Source: Astropecten irregularis
Taxonomy: Eukaryota; Echinodermata; Asteroidea; Paxillosida; Astropectinidae
Reading direction: 5' to 3'
Assembly: GCA_963971285.1 (NCBI GenBank)
Contig: OZ020265.1
Span: forward strand, 3,574,270 to 3,638,269
DNA: 64,000 nucleotides
A model generated the notes under the pieces. The model did no database searches. It saw only the letters and a list, made by a program, of their open reading frames with translations, and had not been told where the DNA came from. Both the position numbers and the translations under genes were made by a program. Position 1 is the first letter of the stretch. Each line of letters starts with the position of its first letter. Below, piece after piece: positions 1 through 12,847 of this stretch.

Positions 1-1573
1 AAAACTTTCACTGCAGATAGTAAAATGAGCAGTGGTCATCACATTCTGGCCAGTATATTGCTTTGAAAGTCTTCTCTGAAAAGAAGCATAGCATACTCCA
101 TAATAAGTCCATAATATAAGTAATCCAGCCAGCAGCTCAAGGAGTTCAAATAAATCAAACTGTGTGTGAGTAATGTACACTTAATCCAAAACAACCTCAG
201 AATACTGCCCTGGGTCAGATCAGCTACAGTGGATGAATGGGCAAACATTTATCAATTTCATTCAAAACAATATTTGCCACCTCCCAAGATATCAATTTCA
301 TTCCCAAAATATTTGGTCAATATTTTGCTTCACAAAGCACTGTCCAATTCCACCCAACCCCTACTCAAAAATAAATTAAGTAAACAAAAGAAAACATAAA
401 TGAATACACAAATGAAAATAACACAACATATATTGAAATTGAACTGCATACTTATTTTACAAGGTAGAAACAAAAGTACATGGATGACATGTTGTTTAAT
501 AAAAATACAATCACCAAATAAACAAAAGGGAAACTGACTGACAGTACTGTATTGTATTCCGGAGGTCGCTGGTTTGAATCCTGCCACAGTCAATTTCTCT
601 TGTTCACTTTTCAATGACTTATAAAAATACATTCAGTTACCTCAAAATAAAAACAAATAATCACATCAGAGTATCAAAACTTAAAAATCAATTGAAAACC
701 ACAAAGTCTGTTTGTGTATAAAAGCCCATACATGTTCCCAGTTCCCAACATCTGGTCCGTTTTTAATTTGATTACACAATCATGCAGCCTTTCTAAATTC
801 ATTTCCTTATAATGCTTTCAATCCTTCCCTCTAAACAGACAAATAATGACAGTGAGATAATGTAACCAACAGCTACTTCCAACCATCATGCAGATAATGC
901 ATGCTTCATCTAGCACATAGTGGTGATGCCACTTCATTGCAACTCATAAAGTAGTAATTGCTGCGAAATGCACATTTTTAACATTAGTTAGTCAATAAAG
1001 TGCTACTGCATTTTTCTATTTCATCTAGCATAGTGATTTCTGTAGCTGTGATGTCACAAGTACAAGCAGTGCAGAAGAAACTACACATGTTCAAATGAAG
1101 AAGCGGCAGACAATACAATTATTATTATTCTATTGTTTGACCTTGTAAGATCAAGAATGAACAGGACTGGGACCTAAAGGTTTCCTTGTTATGAGCCGAA
1201 TAAGCTGTATTAACAGTGCTCTTATTAACAAGGTTACAATGTATATGCTATGTATTTTTTGGTTGGTGTTGTGATGTCATGTGCCCTTATCTCCAGAATC
1301 TAGAGATGGTGCTGACAAGACGCCACTGGCACACAACATCAAACGTTGGTAGGAGGTCTGCATCTTACACAGTTTCATTGCGTTGAATTCAGAGTTAGAC
1401 CAATGCAGAAAACTGCTGTTAATAGTTTAAGGTGTGACTTACTCTTACAGAGCAACATAGTACTGTTGCTAATAATAGCAACTGTACAGAAATAGCAGAG
1501 GCTGAATTTCCATGGCGATCTCAGGATGAAACCTCAATCCAAATTAATTTCTGGACTATGTAGTAGGTATGTT
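1..1573. other. Intergenic stretch downstream of CWF19L1
   Basis: This AT-rich stretch lies beyond the 3' end of the minus-strand CWF19L1 gene and presumably includes its 3' UTR. I see no convincing coding exon on either strand. The only recognisable piece is a SINE fragment near 536-616 with a Pol III B-box-like motif. A minus-strand AATAAA overlaps the CWF19L1 stop codon (plus 1573-1578), but it is too close to the stop to be trusted as the polyadenylation signal. Confidence 0.5.
536..616 (+). repeat. tRNA-derived SINE fragment
   Basis: The segment reads GGAGGTCGCTGGTTTGAATC and then a CCACAGTCAATTTCTCTTGTTCAC-like tail, matching the 3' half of the tRNA-like SINE found in full at 21178-21350 and 54205-54370. 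The B-box GGTTTGAATCC is present; the A-box half is missing. It is a truncated copy. Confidence 0.6.
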
Positions 1574-4500
1574 TTATTCATCATTGAAATCAAATGGCTC
1601 AAACTTCTGACGAAACACCTGTGCAAGTCTTGTCTCTTCCTCTTTGTCAGTCAAGCATGCTTTCCAATTAGCTCTATCTGCCATATTCAGAAGATCCTCA
1701 CATGCCATCACCTCCCTGTAAAAAAACATCAACACAATATTACACATATACAGAAGGGAAAACTATTTGACAGGTCTTTGAAATTAAATCTGTTAAATTT
1801 AAAGAATTGAAAAGTGAACACAGAAATTCAAACTGGCGACATCCTGAATACAGTACAGGCGCTCTATCATCTTGAAATTTAAAGAATAGAAAATGTTCAA
1901 TCTGGCATATATGGTTTGTACAAGGGATCCTTTTGAACGCAGTATTTCTGTACTGTGTATTTTACTGTGCAAATTGTATCAGTTAATTACCACTATGCAC
2001 TCATTACTTTTCATTGCCTATTAGTCAAAATTCAGCTGCTTGTTCAGATATGCAATTAACACATATTCTTCTGCTAACTATCACAAATGCCATGCAAACC
2101 TGAAAGTCCAGCAAAGAGGTCTATACTACAAGCAATTTTGTATTTTTGTAGTTATCAAATCATACAAAACCTATCGATTAGCATTTCGATACTCCTTTGT
2201 GGAGAGAAAAAACAGTGAAGAAACTATGATCCACTCATTAGATTCAAACCCCATAACTTTACAAAATATAAATTTAAGATCAATATGCATAATAGGGCAT
2301 CACTTCCAAGACTAACCTGCCAAACTGCAGGGGGAAGAATTCTGCCTTTTTGATCTGGTGCAAGAGCTTCACTCTGTTTTCCAACTCAACATAAAAGTAA
2401 GGATTGCCAGGTGATACAACCTGTAATAAAAAAAAGCATGTTATCATTTACTTCAGTTATGACGAATCATTTAGCATCAGCTTAACTACATCACTGCGTG
2501 CTTTTTTAATGTATAATATCACAGTGTGGCCTTCCCATGAGTCCAGAAGTTATGATCTGCATGATAAAATTGGTTTTTCTTGATTGCCTTTATCAATTTA
2601 TCAAGAGTATGTAAACAACTATTGAAAGAGAAGCATAACCACCCATAAGTACAGCTGAGTGTGCTATTTGACAAATTGATGTATCAAAACAACAACAAAG
2701 ACCATCATTTTATGATTTATGAATGTCAATAAAATGTGTCTCCTTGCATTGGGGCTGGGAGGCTTCACAACTTATCATAATCACTTTCCAATGCTGATCT
2801 TCTATATAAGCAATTACAAGTACATCAAAATGACAATGAATGAGTGTTCATACTTCTCATTCATACGAATAATTTAAGTTTGTCAAAAATATGAAAAGAA
2901 AAAACAAACAAAACAACAACCAACCAACTTACTGATTGACTGACTAGACTCATCCACTCTCATCTGTCCTTTTCAGGACCACACATCTTTCTAAAAGATA
3001 TTTTTTTATATATGGTGTCACCGCAAGCCTTACTCTCTCTGACTACACTCACTTGAACCAACAAATGAACCTTTAAAGAAGAATGTATTCTCCTCCTCCC
3101 CTTACACCTCTTTAAAAAAAACTCTCTCAATGTTGTACCTGCTTCAAATCTGTGTGTTTGGGAATCTCAAACAGATCCAACGTCTGATCCTCTGCCCTGG
3201 ATATGAATACCTCCTTGATATCATCACACACATCCATGTCAATTGGTATGACCTGTCATTGAGCAAAAGAGAAAAAAACAGTTAAAGGTACAGTACACAG
3301 GATTGGTATTAACATACGTTTACCCAAACAGAAATGTTCACAGAATTACATATAACTTTCAGGGTATAAATATTGTGCTGGTAGAAACAGAAATTAGTCA
3401 AACAAAGACCGAAAACAGTTTAGATCTCAGGGTAAGATCAAAAGTATTTTTTATGTTATATAAGAAAAATTGAGTTGGGTTTTCGCTATTTTCTCAGGAC
3501 TCAGATGTCTGATTAAGCTCAAATGTTCACAGGTTTATAATTTCAAGTACATAATGTATGCAAGATCAGGAAAAGTGCGAGTATTATACCTTTAAAGAAG
3601 TTCCCTCATCTTCTTTTCTCTCGATAAGGATAACTTCTGAAAACATCTTCCCACAGCCCATTCATATTTGAAATAAGTGAATTGGGCACCAAACCTGACT
3701 CCCTGGCTCCAGTGTCAAGATTTTGTGATTCAGGAACTCCATAATACTAATTTAATACCAATTGCAAGATGAAAGTTCTTGAGTTATCAAGTTTGTTTTT
3801 ATCATGATAATTGTCATGAATGCTGACTGCAAATCTTGAAAATGAACAAAACATATCTGAAAGATGCATACACAAAATGTAGTAAAGATATGAGTGGAAT
3901 GAGAATATACCAGTTAAACAGTTTTGTACAGATTGGTCCCAAAGTAAAGTTGAAAGTAACAATTAACAGGATTAACTGTTAATTGTTATAACTTAGTCCT
4001 TTGTTTTGTCTAAAAGAAAAATGATATTGTAGCTTGTCAATTCTCTTCACACTTCTTGATGCCCCTTTTCTAAACATTCATTCCTAATACTAGTAATCAT
4101 AAAGTATAAACATGTAAGTAATCTACCGGTACTATCCAGTAGTATTTTTGTATTTCACCATCCCTGTTAATTCACCTGTAGCTGCAGATGTTGTGTCTTG
4201 AAGTTCCTTTCAAAGATCACACATGCCTTGCCAACTGAACTGAAGTATTTCCTTACTGCACTCTTGTACTGTTCCAGCTCCGAAAGAACATCCTATAAAT
4301 AGACAGAAGAAATAAGATATTACTGGTGGAACAAAGAGGAGACAGAGTGCTTTTGAGCATCTTCAAGCTTGACATTATTAAATACTCAACTGATTTTACA
4401 AAATGTTTACAGGAATGGTTTACAGCTATCTCATTCCCACAAGTGTGATCTTATCCGCCATGTTTCCACACCAAGTCTTGTATGGTGGGGACCCCATTTA

Positions 4501-7500
4501 CTATGTAATTAATAGGTTACATTAAAGGGGAAATACTAGCTTAATCCATCTTGTAAACTGAACAGTGCCTGGTCGATTATCTTCTGCTTTTGGTCTAGTA
4601 GTTGAAATTGATTTGAATATTAAAGGTTCATCATCTTGATTCCTTGAGTTGATGTCTTTTTAGTCACTTAGGCCTACAAGTGGATGTGTTACCTCAAAAG
4701 GACATCAATTTCAAGTTGATGTAGTCATTTCTCATATAGTTTTTTAAGATAGTTTCTTAAGAGAGCTTCTTTTTTAGCCTTTGAGAAAGATCCTGCTTGG
4801 AACGAAACATGTCAGGCCCTCTTAACTCCAAGAGTTTCTTAAAAATAACTCTCCATGCTGTCTTTATATGTTCTCCACTGACAGCATGCCTTTGGGCAGA
4901 CATATTCCAAATAATGGTGTGAATGCTTCTCACTTCACAATAGATCACCTAATTTCCATCAAACATGATATGGTAAATGTATCTATCCTCTACAAAAATT
5001 CTAAATATTAGTTGCAACCTTTCCGGATGACGTCTTTTCACACCAAATTTGAACAGGGTTTTTTGGCTCACCTATATTGAAGCTTAGGGAATATTAAACT
5101 TTTTGACAGATAGTGGATATGCATCCTCTATTCAATGGAGATAGATTTTCTAACCATTTATACCACGCTCTTTACTTTGTTATTAGCCTGGAACATCTTT
5201 TGTGGTAGTGTTTTAAGCATATAGAATTACCACATCAGTACAAACAGTTAAATGGCTGACTATATACATGCAAACTTGCTGTCAGGCAATCATACATTAT
5301 GTGGAGTAGCAAAAACGCAAAAGTATCCTTCAAAACAAATTAATATATGTAACATGCAGAAGCAAGAGATCGGATAGCGAGGAATAGTCATATACTTACT
5401 TCAGGTAGATCCACGGTAGACTGGTAGTGACCAATAGGGAGTATCAGAATGTGGTCTGATACCAGACCTCCCTTTGCTAATGCCATGTAGGTCTGCAAAA
5501 TGAAATCATTTTATCTATATTAAATGTTTTGCAGAAACTAGATCATACAAAATCTACACATCACAGCAGGAGCATATTGTGATATGTTAAACAATAAATA
5601 CAATACACAAGTAAAATGATATGTAAAAATAAACTAAATCAATCAGACCGGATTAATCATCTTGACTGATTGACCAAGTTAGCCATCGATAAAGATCCTG
5701 CTAGGATCAGGGGCCGATTTCACTAACACTTTGCGATCATCGTAAAGCCCAAATTCATCGCTAAAGGGAAACTTGCTACGCAAAGTAGCAATCGATTTTC
5801 CGTTTAGCGATGGATTTGGACTTTACGATGGTCGCAAAACGTTAGTGAAATCGGCCCCTGGCCCTCCTAACTCCACGTAGACCAGATTATGTTCAATTTG
5901 CTACATCCTGCAAATGCTCCAAAACTTTATCTACTGTATATAACATTCTATTTTTACTGACACATGGAACCATCAACCACTGATGAATTTCCTTGTACAT
6001 ATGTACCACATATACATATGTACCACACATTTGTACACATGAAGCACTCAACTAAATATGGAGCATTATGGAGAACTGATTTTCCAGCTGAATTAGAGAG
6101 GTACAAGGTATTACAAATATGAAGAGACAATTTGCACTTGAATTAGAGACCAAGCAATTCATTCCCTTGCATCTCAAATGGCACCAAATATGAAACACCA
6201 TCAGATAAGCTGCAGTATTGTTTTGTTCCTTTGGTAGTCAGATAAACTGCATCTTATGAGCAAACAAATGCAGTACACTAAGGAGATGTTTTTCTGTTTT
6301 CCTTAGAATGCAATCAGACTATTACTCACTGTTGTTCCTACACTGACTACCAGATGTTTCTCCACTTCAGGGCTGCCAAGACAAAACCAACATGGACCAG
6401 TTGCCTCTATATAAAAACAAAACTCATTTTAAACGGGAGTTGACTTCATCAAACCTATTGTAAATCACTTTTTAAATAGTAAGAGTTATGGTGCATTGCT
6501 AATTAGTCATAACTACGACAGGTTTTGTGACTGGTTTGATGAATCGCATATTATGTCCCATGTATTCTTAAATCGACAATGAACGATGAATATTTCCCCA
6601 TAGGAAATTTTTTAACTCGGTCAGGACCAAGGAAAATTGCTTGTCTTAACTGAGATCTCGTCTTAAATGGGCTCATATCAACAAGTTTCAACTGTGTCCG
6701 GGGAATGAAGCCTGCCCACTCCTGTGAAACCTGGTAATAAAAATGTTAGAAACCAGAGAAAGCTTTCAGCTGTTGTGCGGGGAAAAATTACACTTTCAAA
6801 ACAAATTTGTCTGGCCATGCCAAAAATGAAATACCATTAATGAAACACCATTAGGAAGGTGGGGAGAAGTGGTGTAATACCTCAAAGCAAAAGTTTAAGG
6901 GATATTTATTTTCTTACGTACGTGGTCTTCGTTTCCTGTCTGGTCCACTATGTTGACCTCTTGACCTCTTCTGACCTCTGCCCCGTCCTCCGGTATTCTG
7001 AGCAAAAAAGTACTGGTTTGACATGTCTGCCTGCGGAGATAACCAGAACATAAACGACATAAAGTCAGAGGAAAATAGACCTATGAATGTTTCATTTTAT
7101 GATTTTTTTTAATGCTATTCAATTAATGATTTGGGACTGAAATCTAAGTGCAATACAATTTTGTCCATAATGTCAAATAAACAGACTAGACTAGACTTAA
7201 GCGTCTGTTAACAGTGCTTAAGGACAATGCACCATGACTCTGCGGGCAAAAGGCACATGAGGTAACATGACGGGCACTGCACACTTGCACAGGGAAAAGA
7301 ATATTTGAATACAAAATGTTGTGCCTTCCATAGGTTTGTCAACAAACATGGATGCGCCCAGTAGGCATCACTCTGTAGTCTGTACACGGAGCTAGCGCTA
7401 GGGTCAGCTCTTAATCTTTGGCTCTTATATCTGTATTTCTTCTGTCAATATCATCATTTTGTTTAGAAATAAATAAGGATGGAGAGTGTATGGGATCTGG

Positions 7501-10500
7501 TTATTTACCTCTGATCTTTGTTCAGGTCTGGTTCCTGACCAGCTATACGGGCATTCTGTTACATCAAGTGGTTGTTTGACCAATTCTTCTCTCTCAAGGC
7601 ACTTCATTGGAACTATGTTAAACGCATACAAATACTGAAAATAGAATGGAAAAAATGTGTATTACAATTCAGGTACATGGCAAAATTGTAACTACTGTAA
7701 CTAAAAAATAAAACAAATACAATATCACCTATTTCAAGCAAATTCTACATAAATCAAACATACAGTAGCATTATTTATGGCATGCTGTGTTAATGGTCTA
7801 TAAGTGGACACCTACATGAATCAAAGTACAATGTGTTTCAAATGGTTATGCCGTGCATTTTTCATATATAGCCAAACTTAATTAAAGCTGTGCATTTTGT
7901 GATACAGTATACATGTAGAAAACGGGATATTGTTTGCTTAAAACTTGGATCAAAAAGTGAATGCAGGTTTGATAAATTCCTCATGCAAGAAAACTTTCTA
8001 AGTTCTTACCTTAGAAAGGTAAATGTACATTTCTAGTTTGTTTGTTTTTGTTTTGGGGATTCTAAAACAGGATTATTGAAAACAGTTTGCTGGCTTAAAT
8101 TTATTTCTTTAATACGAAATGTTAATGTTTGGTCATATAAGCACCCTGGGCATGAAATATCATGCCAGAGTTTATGTTTTTTAACTCAAACTTTAAGTCA
8201 ACTTCCCTGTTGAAATTCCCTGCACCTGGTGAGTGCTCTGGATATGCACATGATTGAATGTGTACTTTGACAAATGAGGATATTTTAAACAAGTCTTGAT
8301 CAGTATGTTGAACATTCTTGACAGTTAATCAATTTAAAAGCTTTGTGGGGGTGATGATGTGCACAGTAGTAGACATTCCAAAATGCAAGAAATTGGCAAA
8401 ATATGACCCTTTGACCTCTATCTCACCAACTTTGCACTTAAACACTTAAATTTGACACAAGAGCATCCAATTCTTTCAACTGAATCTGTTTTCTTGAGAT
8501 TGTTTTGCATATTGAAATTATATAATCTGTCTAATGCCACATGACTGGTATTTACTAGGATGAGTGATTCTGGAAACCTTGTATTCCAGAATCACTCATC
8601 CTTGTAAATACCAGTCACATGGCATGTATGGCAATACATTTACAATATGAATAGTAAGCATTATAGAAATTCTAAAAAAAAAATACCTTTTTCTTCTCTG
8701 CATTGCCGACTTTTGCAAGTGCCAAGAAGCGTGTAGCATGTTTTGCTGATTCAGACAGCACCTTGTGGTTCCTATATGGCAGTCGCTCATAGTATTTCCC
8801 CTCTTGGGCTGAAAAATGATATCGAGGTCTTAGTGCAAGAGCTAAGTCTGCAATCAGACTAGAACCTGTAGTGTCTGGATTGAGGTCCTCCTAAAAGATG
8901 TAAAGATTATTAAGGAAAGGTTCAATGAAAGAAAAATAGAAAGAAAAATAATTTCAAATCTATTGCATTTAAATAAAAAAGAACACAAACTAACAAGCAA
9001 AAGAACTTCAAAACCTGAATGGCCAGAGCAACAGAGACCGTGGTTTCATGTCCCACTTCTACTCCCAGTTATGACTCATCATTAGGCCTGGGCGATTAAT
9101 TCGATTAATCGATTAATCGCGATTACATTCCTGTGTCGATTACTCGATTAGTAAATTCTGAACTACTCGATTAATCGTGCCAGCGCGATTAGTGCCTTCG
9201 AGTTGCGATTAATTCCATGAGTTACTACTATTCTCAGTCGATCAATAGCCATGCCGTGTGTGTTGCATGGAGCAGCTGCATAGACTTGATGACAAGTCGT
9301 TAGACATTCGTGTTTTGTCCATCCGTCCGTCAATATCATGCATCGTTCGTATAGTGAGGCAACGTAATCTTGATTCAATAGGGGTCGAGGGTGTATATGT
9401 ACCGCGGTCGCGTCCCCGCATGTTGGACATTATGCAGGACGTACACAGTGTATGTGAACACGCACACCGTACCCCTGGTGTAGCGATAAAATTACCGACT
9501 TGATATCAAGTCTGCCTGCTGCACGTGCACCGGATGCCCGCCCAATTGTGACAGCACCATGACAACATTTTGAGATTACACTGTAATTGGCCAGTAGCCC
9601 TTCTAATTATACTGCCTTATATGGTCAACGTGGATGAGGCATGAATGAGGGCTATACCATTTCGCTGTTTATTGAGGTACATTTAGTTATGTTGCATTTT
9701 CAATCAATACTATTTATCTCACTTAGTAATAAAACGAAAGGTTGTCGGGACTTGTCGCACACATGAGTTATTGGATACATACAGTTTAAACGTGTCGGGG
9801 TGAATTTTTATTCAAGCCTGACAGCTGACAACGAAGTTTTTCTCAACCTAGGCCCACGTGTTTACAATGGAAACGGCTACCATGGCCGGCCAGCGAGGCT
9901 TGGCGCATGGCGCGATGGCATTCAACTACTCGAGTACAGACTTTACTCGATTAGACGATTACTGTACTGGACTACTGTATCGTATCGTATGATAATCGTG
10001 AAGTGAACATGTGGAGTAATCGTGAAATGTAAAATAATCGCGATGTGTTTAGTAATCGTGAGCTGTGTAATAATCGTGTTCACTGTTCAGTAATCGTGAA
10101 CTGTATAATAATCGTGTTCACTGTTCAGCCTACATGGGGTGTACATATTGTGTACTATCGTTGACTTGTACATGCATGTATGGGACTACACGTCTGTGTG
10201 TACGTACGTGGGGCAGTAACTGCATTCCTTGGAAGTAATTATGGACGATATTGGCTTCACGAATTTTGCATTATACCTTAATTATCAGAACAAAAATGGC
10301 ATTGCTCAATGCCTCAGAAATCGGAACTGATCGCTGTTGAAACTTGTAAGAATCAATGCATTACGCTAGTGCGGTTTACTATGATGAAAACAAGGTACAT
10401 GCTGCTTGTATAGGCACTTCCGGGTAATCGCGATTAATCGATTAATCGCGATTATTTCCTCCGCGATTAATCGATTAGTGAAAAGCACTAATCGCCCAGG

Positions 10501-12847
10501 CCTACTCATCATGGCCCTTTTTGTTTGGACACATTTGATTGCTTCATACCTGTTCATATACCCAAGTTGATGATGTCTCACTTCATTAGATCTGATGAAG
10601 TAGCTGTTACTACAAACCTTATGTAGTTATTCCCCTAGTTACCGTAGTCTTTAAGTGCTACCTTAATTTTCTTTATATTTTTGCATTTAAATCTATGACA
10701 TATTCTCTCATAAAAAGTTGATGATGTGTAATTAAGACCACCAAAAGAAGCTCCAACATAAAAGTTTAAACTCATTATAACAAATATCACAGCTATCCAA
10801 TCTAACGCTTGAACATACTCACCGGAACACTAGCATACTTGAATACACCTTTAGGCCATGGAGATGTCAGCAGTATATCCAATCCTTTGAATTTGGAATC
10901 TGATATTAGTGGCACAGCCAGAGCATCAATATCTGCTTTGCTGAAGTTGACAGGTTCTTGGATAGATGTGTGCACCTGCTCAGTACCACTCAGGTAGCCA
11001 ATCTGCAATCCTGATGCTCCACTGAAAATGCCCCTTTTACCTAAAGATGTATGCACATATTTAGCAAAAGCAATAAAACACCTGAATAGCAGTAGGCCAT
11101 TTAAATTAAATTCAACTTAATCTTACATTCTCAGTAGAATCTTTATCAGCTGAATCAAATTATTTGCATTGTAGATTTAGTATTCTAAATAATTCTGTTA
11201 ATTAAATTTGCTAAAAATATTTTGCATTGACACATTTCCTTTTTTGGTAAATCAATTTTGTTAAGACACACAAATATGGATCATAAAGAACACAAATATT
11301 ATGTGGAATCATACAAAAATGTAATTGGAAACACAAATACACTGCAAACATACTAATATATGGCTGAAGTATAACACATTTGTTTCATTAGTTCAACCTC
11401 AGCTCCATTTAGTATACATTTACCTCTACAAGTCCTAATATTATCATATTATTAGATGAAAATACTTACCCAAGTATGTGATGTTCTCACAAAGTTCACA
11501 ACCATTTGAGTCTTTGATAAACTTCATATTTTCTGGCTTGCTTGGGCCCAGGATGTAAGTTGGTATGGGTGCTAAAATAACACAAAAGACATTATTAACT
11601 TTCTTGATTTAATTGGAACGATTCAAAAGATAATCATGAAATAGATAATAAGCAAATTAGGCTTGCCCTTCACCGACGTGGATGAGCACTGTATACTCAG
11701 TGCTTGTGAGAGCACGTGAGAAAAAATCACATGCTTGCTATCGCTTGCGCTATATTGGATTCGATTCACCCTGCAGACCCCAGCTAGCTCGGTGGCCTAG
11801 CAGGTAAGGCATCTGCACTAGTAAGCAGGAGGTCGTGGGTTTGAATCCCACCTGAGCAAGCATGTGATTTTTTCTCACGTGCTCTCACAAGCACTGAGTA
11901 TACAGTACTCATCCATGTCGGTGAAGGGCAAGCCTTATTTGCATCAAAAGATAATGTTTGACAATTGATTTATGTACCCTGTCAATCCCGATTGTATTGA
12001 AAATATTAGAAAAGTGAACAAAGAAAAATGACTGGAGCGGGATTCGAACCAGTGACTTTCCCGGAATAACAAAGAAAAATTGACTGAATTTATGTTTTGA
12101 AAGGTATTTTGTCAAACAATAAAATCTTGACTTAATACAAACTCCAGCTGATGTTTAAAGATCTTCCTATCTTCACAGTAACTGTTGATATATACAACAC
12201 TCATGATCTTACCTTTGTCTCTGCCATCTTCATACCTCCTCCAATCTTCCTCATTTGTACCAAAGAACTCTCCAACACACAGGAGCATCTGCATTTATGT
12301 CAACAAAATCTCATAAAAATTAGTCTTGATGTATAAATATCTGGTCCTTGAACCACAATCACAGGCAGGGCTGTCCCCCCCCCCCATCATGTATATGATG
12401 CCCCATTCTTAATGAAACCTCCCCTTTTCAAAGTGTTCCTGGCAGTCTTATTCCAGCATTTCATCAACTGTAAATTTCACCTGAAAATGTCCATCTTCAG
12501 GAGCAAAATACTTGTTATCCATAACTACATGTTATGCCAAATGGCCTGAATGTACACATTTAATACACTTGAATGAAGTTAATTGTCACATTTTGATCGG
12601 AGCAGAAATTGAAGCCAAAGAAATACAGAGCAAGAATAAGGTGAAATGGTATCATAGAGAAGAGAATAGAACTAGTCACAAAGGTGATGAAGCAATGTTT
12701 ATAAAGTGACATGAGTAATGTGAAGCTCATTCAAGTTTTCAATCCACCTTGTACCATCTCACCTCAAACGGTCCAGCTTTCCTTTGAACATTGCTGACTC
12801 TTGAGAAGAGCTGGCTGAATCTACCCTCCACATCACCACATACAAGT
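1574..12847 (-). CDS. CWF19L1: CWF19-like protein 1 (13 certain coding exons)
   Basis: Spliceosome-associated CwfJ-family protein related to yeast Drn1, a partner of the lariat debranching enzyme; expected to be nuclear. Minus-strand exons in transcript order: 12763-12847, 12213-12288, 11470-11571, 10823-11040, 8687-8890, 7509-7634, 6922-7030, 6330-6406, 5400-5492, 4176-4292, 3139-3252, 2317-2420, 1574-1715. All junctions are GT-AG and phases agree throughout. The protein opens with a metallophosphatase-like strand ([10 protein letters not shown]), then LLCVGEFFG and [11 protein letters not shown], which are CWF19L1 signatures. The CwfJ C-terminal-1 domain begins at GPCWFCL (about residue 314) and carries the HIT-like [11 protein letters not shown]; CwfJ-C2 ends [10 protein letters not shown]. 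Total length with the proposed first exon is 528 residues, close to the human 538. The gene is intact. Its introns host many transposons; it is head to head with MFAP1. Confidence 0.95.
3286..3591. mobile_element. TTAA-flanked MITE (copy 1)
   Basis: A 306-bp segment flanked on both sides by TTAA (3282-3285 and 3592-3595). Its ends, AGGTACAGTA on the left and TATACCT on the right, are imperfectly inverted. It resembles three other TTAA elements in this window (29388-29736, 31627-31993, 49246-49690) in end sequence and internal wording such as GATGTCTGATT and CACAGGTTT. TTAA duplication is typical of the piggyBac and Kolobok superfamilies. No coding capacity. It sits in a CWF19L1 intron. Confidence 0.6.
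5709..5860. mobile_element. Short foldback MITE
   Basis: The 152-bp element begins CAGGGGCCGATTTCACTAAC and ends with its near-perfect reverse complement; the inner part continues as an imperfect palindrome (CTTTGCGATCATCG against CGATGGTCGCAAA). A second copy is at 33291-33442. I found no clear target duplication. The GGGCC start is typical of Harbinger-like MITEs, but the superfamily assignment is tentative. Confidence 0.65.
8534..8625 (-). repeat. Long intronic hairpin (42-bp arms)
   Basis: The arms 8534-8575 and 8584-8625 are reverse complements with three mismatches, separated by an 8-nt loop. In the CWF19L1 transcript the hairpin lies 61 nt inside an intron from the donor of exon 8687-8890. 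It may be a tiny MITE relic, or, less likely, a microRNA-type precursor; nothing in the sequence decides. Confidence 0.7.
9083..10504. mobile_element. Non-autonomous hAT-type element
   Basis: A 1422-bp element with terminal inverted repeats TAGGCCTGGGCG flanked by an exact 8-bp target duplication CTCATCAT (9075-9082 and 10505-10512), the hallmark of hAT transposons. Both subterminal regions are loaded with GATTAATCGATTAATCGCGA, and a further array of at least seven TAATCGTG or TAATCGCG motifs lies at about 9990-10130; such repeats usually bind hAT transposase. No transposase frame is present, so it depends on an autonomous relative. It occupies the CWF19L1 intron between exons 8687-8890 and 10823-11040. 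Confidence 0.85.
11660..11934. mobile_element. Foldback element with tRNA-like core
   Basis: The 80-bp arms 11660-11739 and 11855-11934 are reverse complements with only two mismatches. The element is flanked by TTA on both sides (11657-11659 and 11935-11937), a 3-bp target duplication typical of PIF/Harbinger. The 115-bp centre holds a tRNA-Thr-like sequence. It is intronic in CWF19L1. The near-identity of the arms implies a young insertion or gene conversion between arms. Confidence 0.8.
11787..11857 (+). repeat. tRNA-Thr(AGT)-like sequence inside foldback
   Basis: This 71-nt segment has an A box (TGGCCTAGCAGG, 11793-11804), a B box (GGTTTGAATCC, 11838-11848) and an anticodon region CTAGTAA followed by GCAGGAG, as in animal tRNA-Thr(AGT). 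The acceptor ends (GCTCGGT and CCTGAGC) mostly pair. One extra base enlarges the anticodon loop to eight, and the last three bases are part of the right foldback arm, so this is a tRNA-derived module and probably not a functional tRNA gene. Confidence 0.6.
12000..12075 (-). repeat. tRNA-derived SINE fragment
   Basis: On the minus strand it reads GGTTCGAATCCCGCTCCAGT followed by a tail CATTTTTCTTTGTTCACTTT, the 3' half of the SINE seen at 21178-21350. The A-box half is missing. It lies in a CWF19L1 intron. Confidence 0.65.

Larger units (their letters stand above)
1716..12762 (-). other. CWF19L1: Introns of CWF19L1: contents
   Basis: The twelve introns between the certain exons are AT-rich. 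Recognisable contents: SINE fragments near 1804-1866 and 12005-12070, a TTAA-flanked MITE at 3286-3591, a foldback MITE at 5709-5860, a piece of dispersed repeat at about 7190-7400 (shared with about 42300-42420), a hairpin at 8534-8625, a hAT element at 9083-10504, a tRNA-bearing foldback at 11660-11934 and a poly-C run near 12375. In the remainder (for example 4293-5399 and 7635-8530) I see nothing beyond simple AT-rich sequence. Confidence 0.6.

Noticed and set aside
11787-11857. Functional tRNA-Thr gene
   Set aside because: Enlarged anticodon loop, imperfect acceptor stem and embedding in a foldback arm point to a tRNA-derived module.
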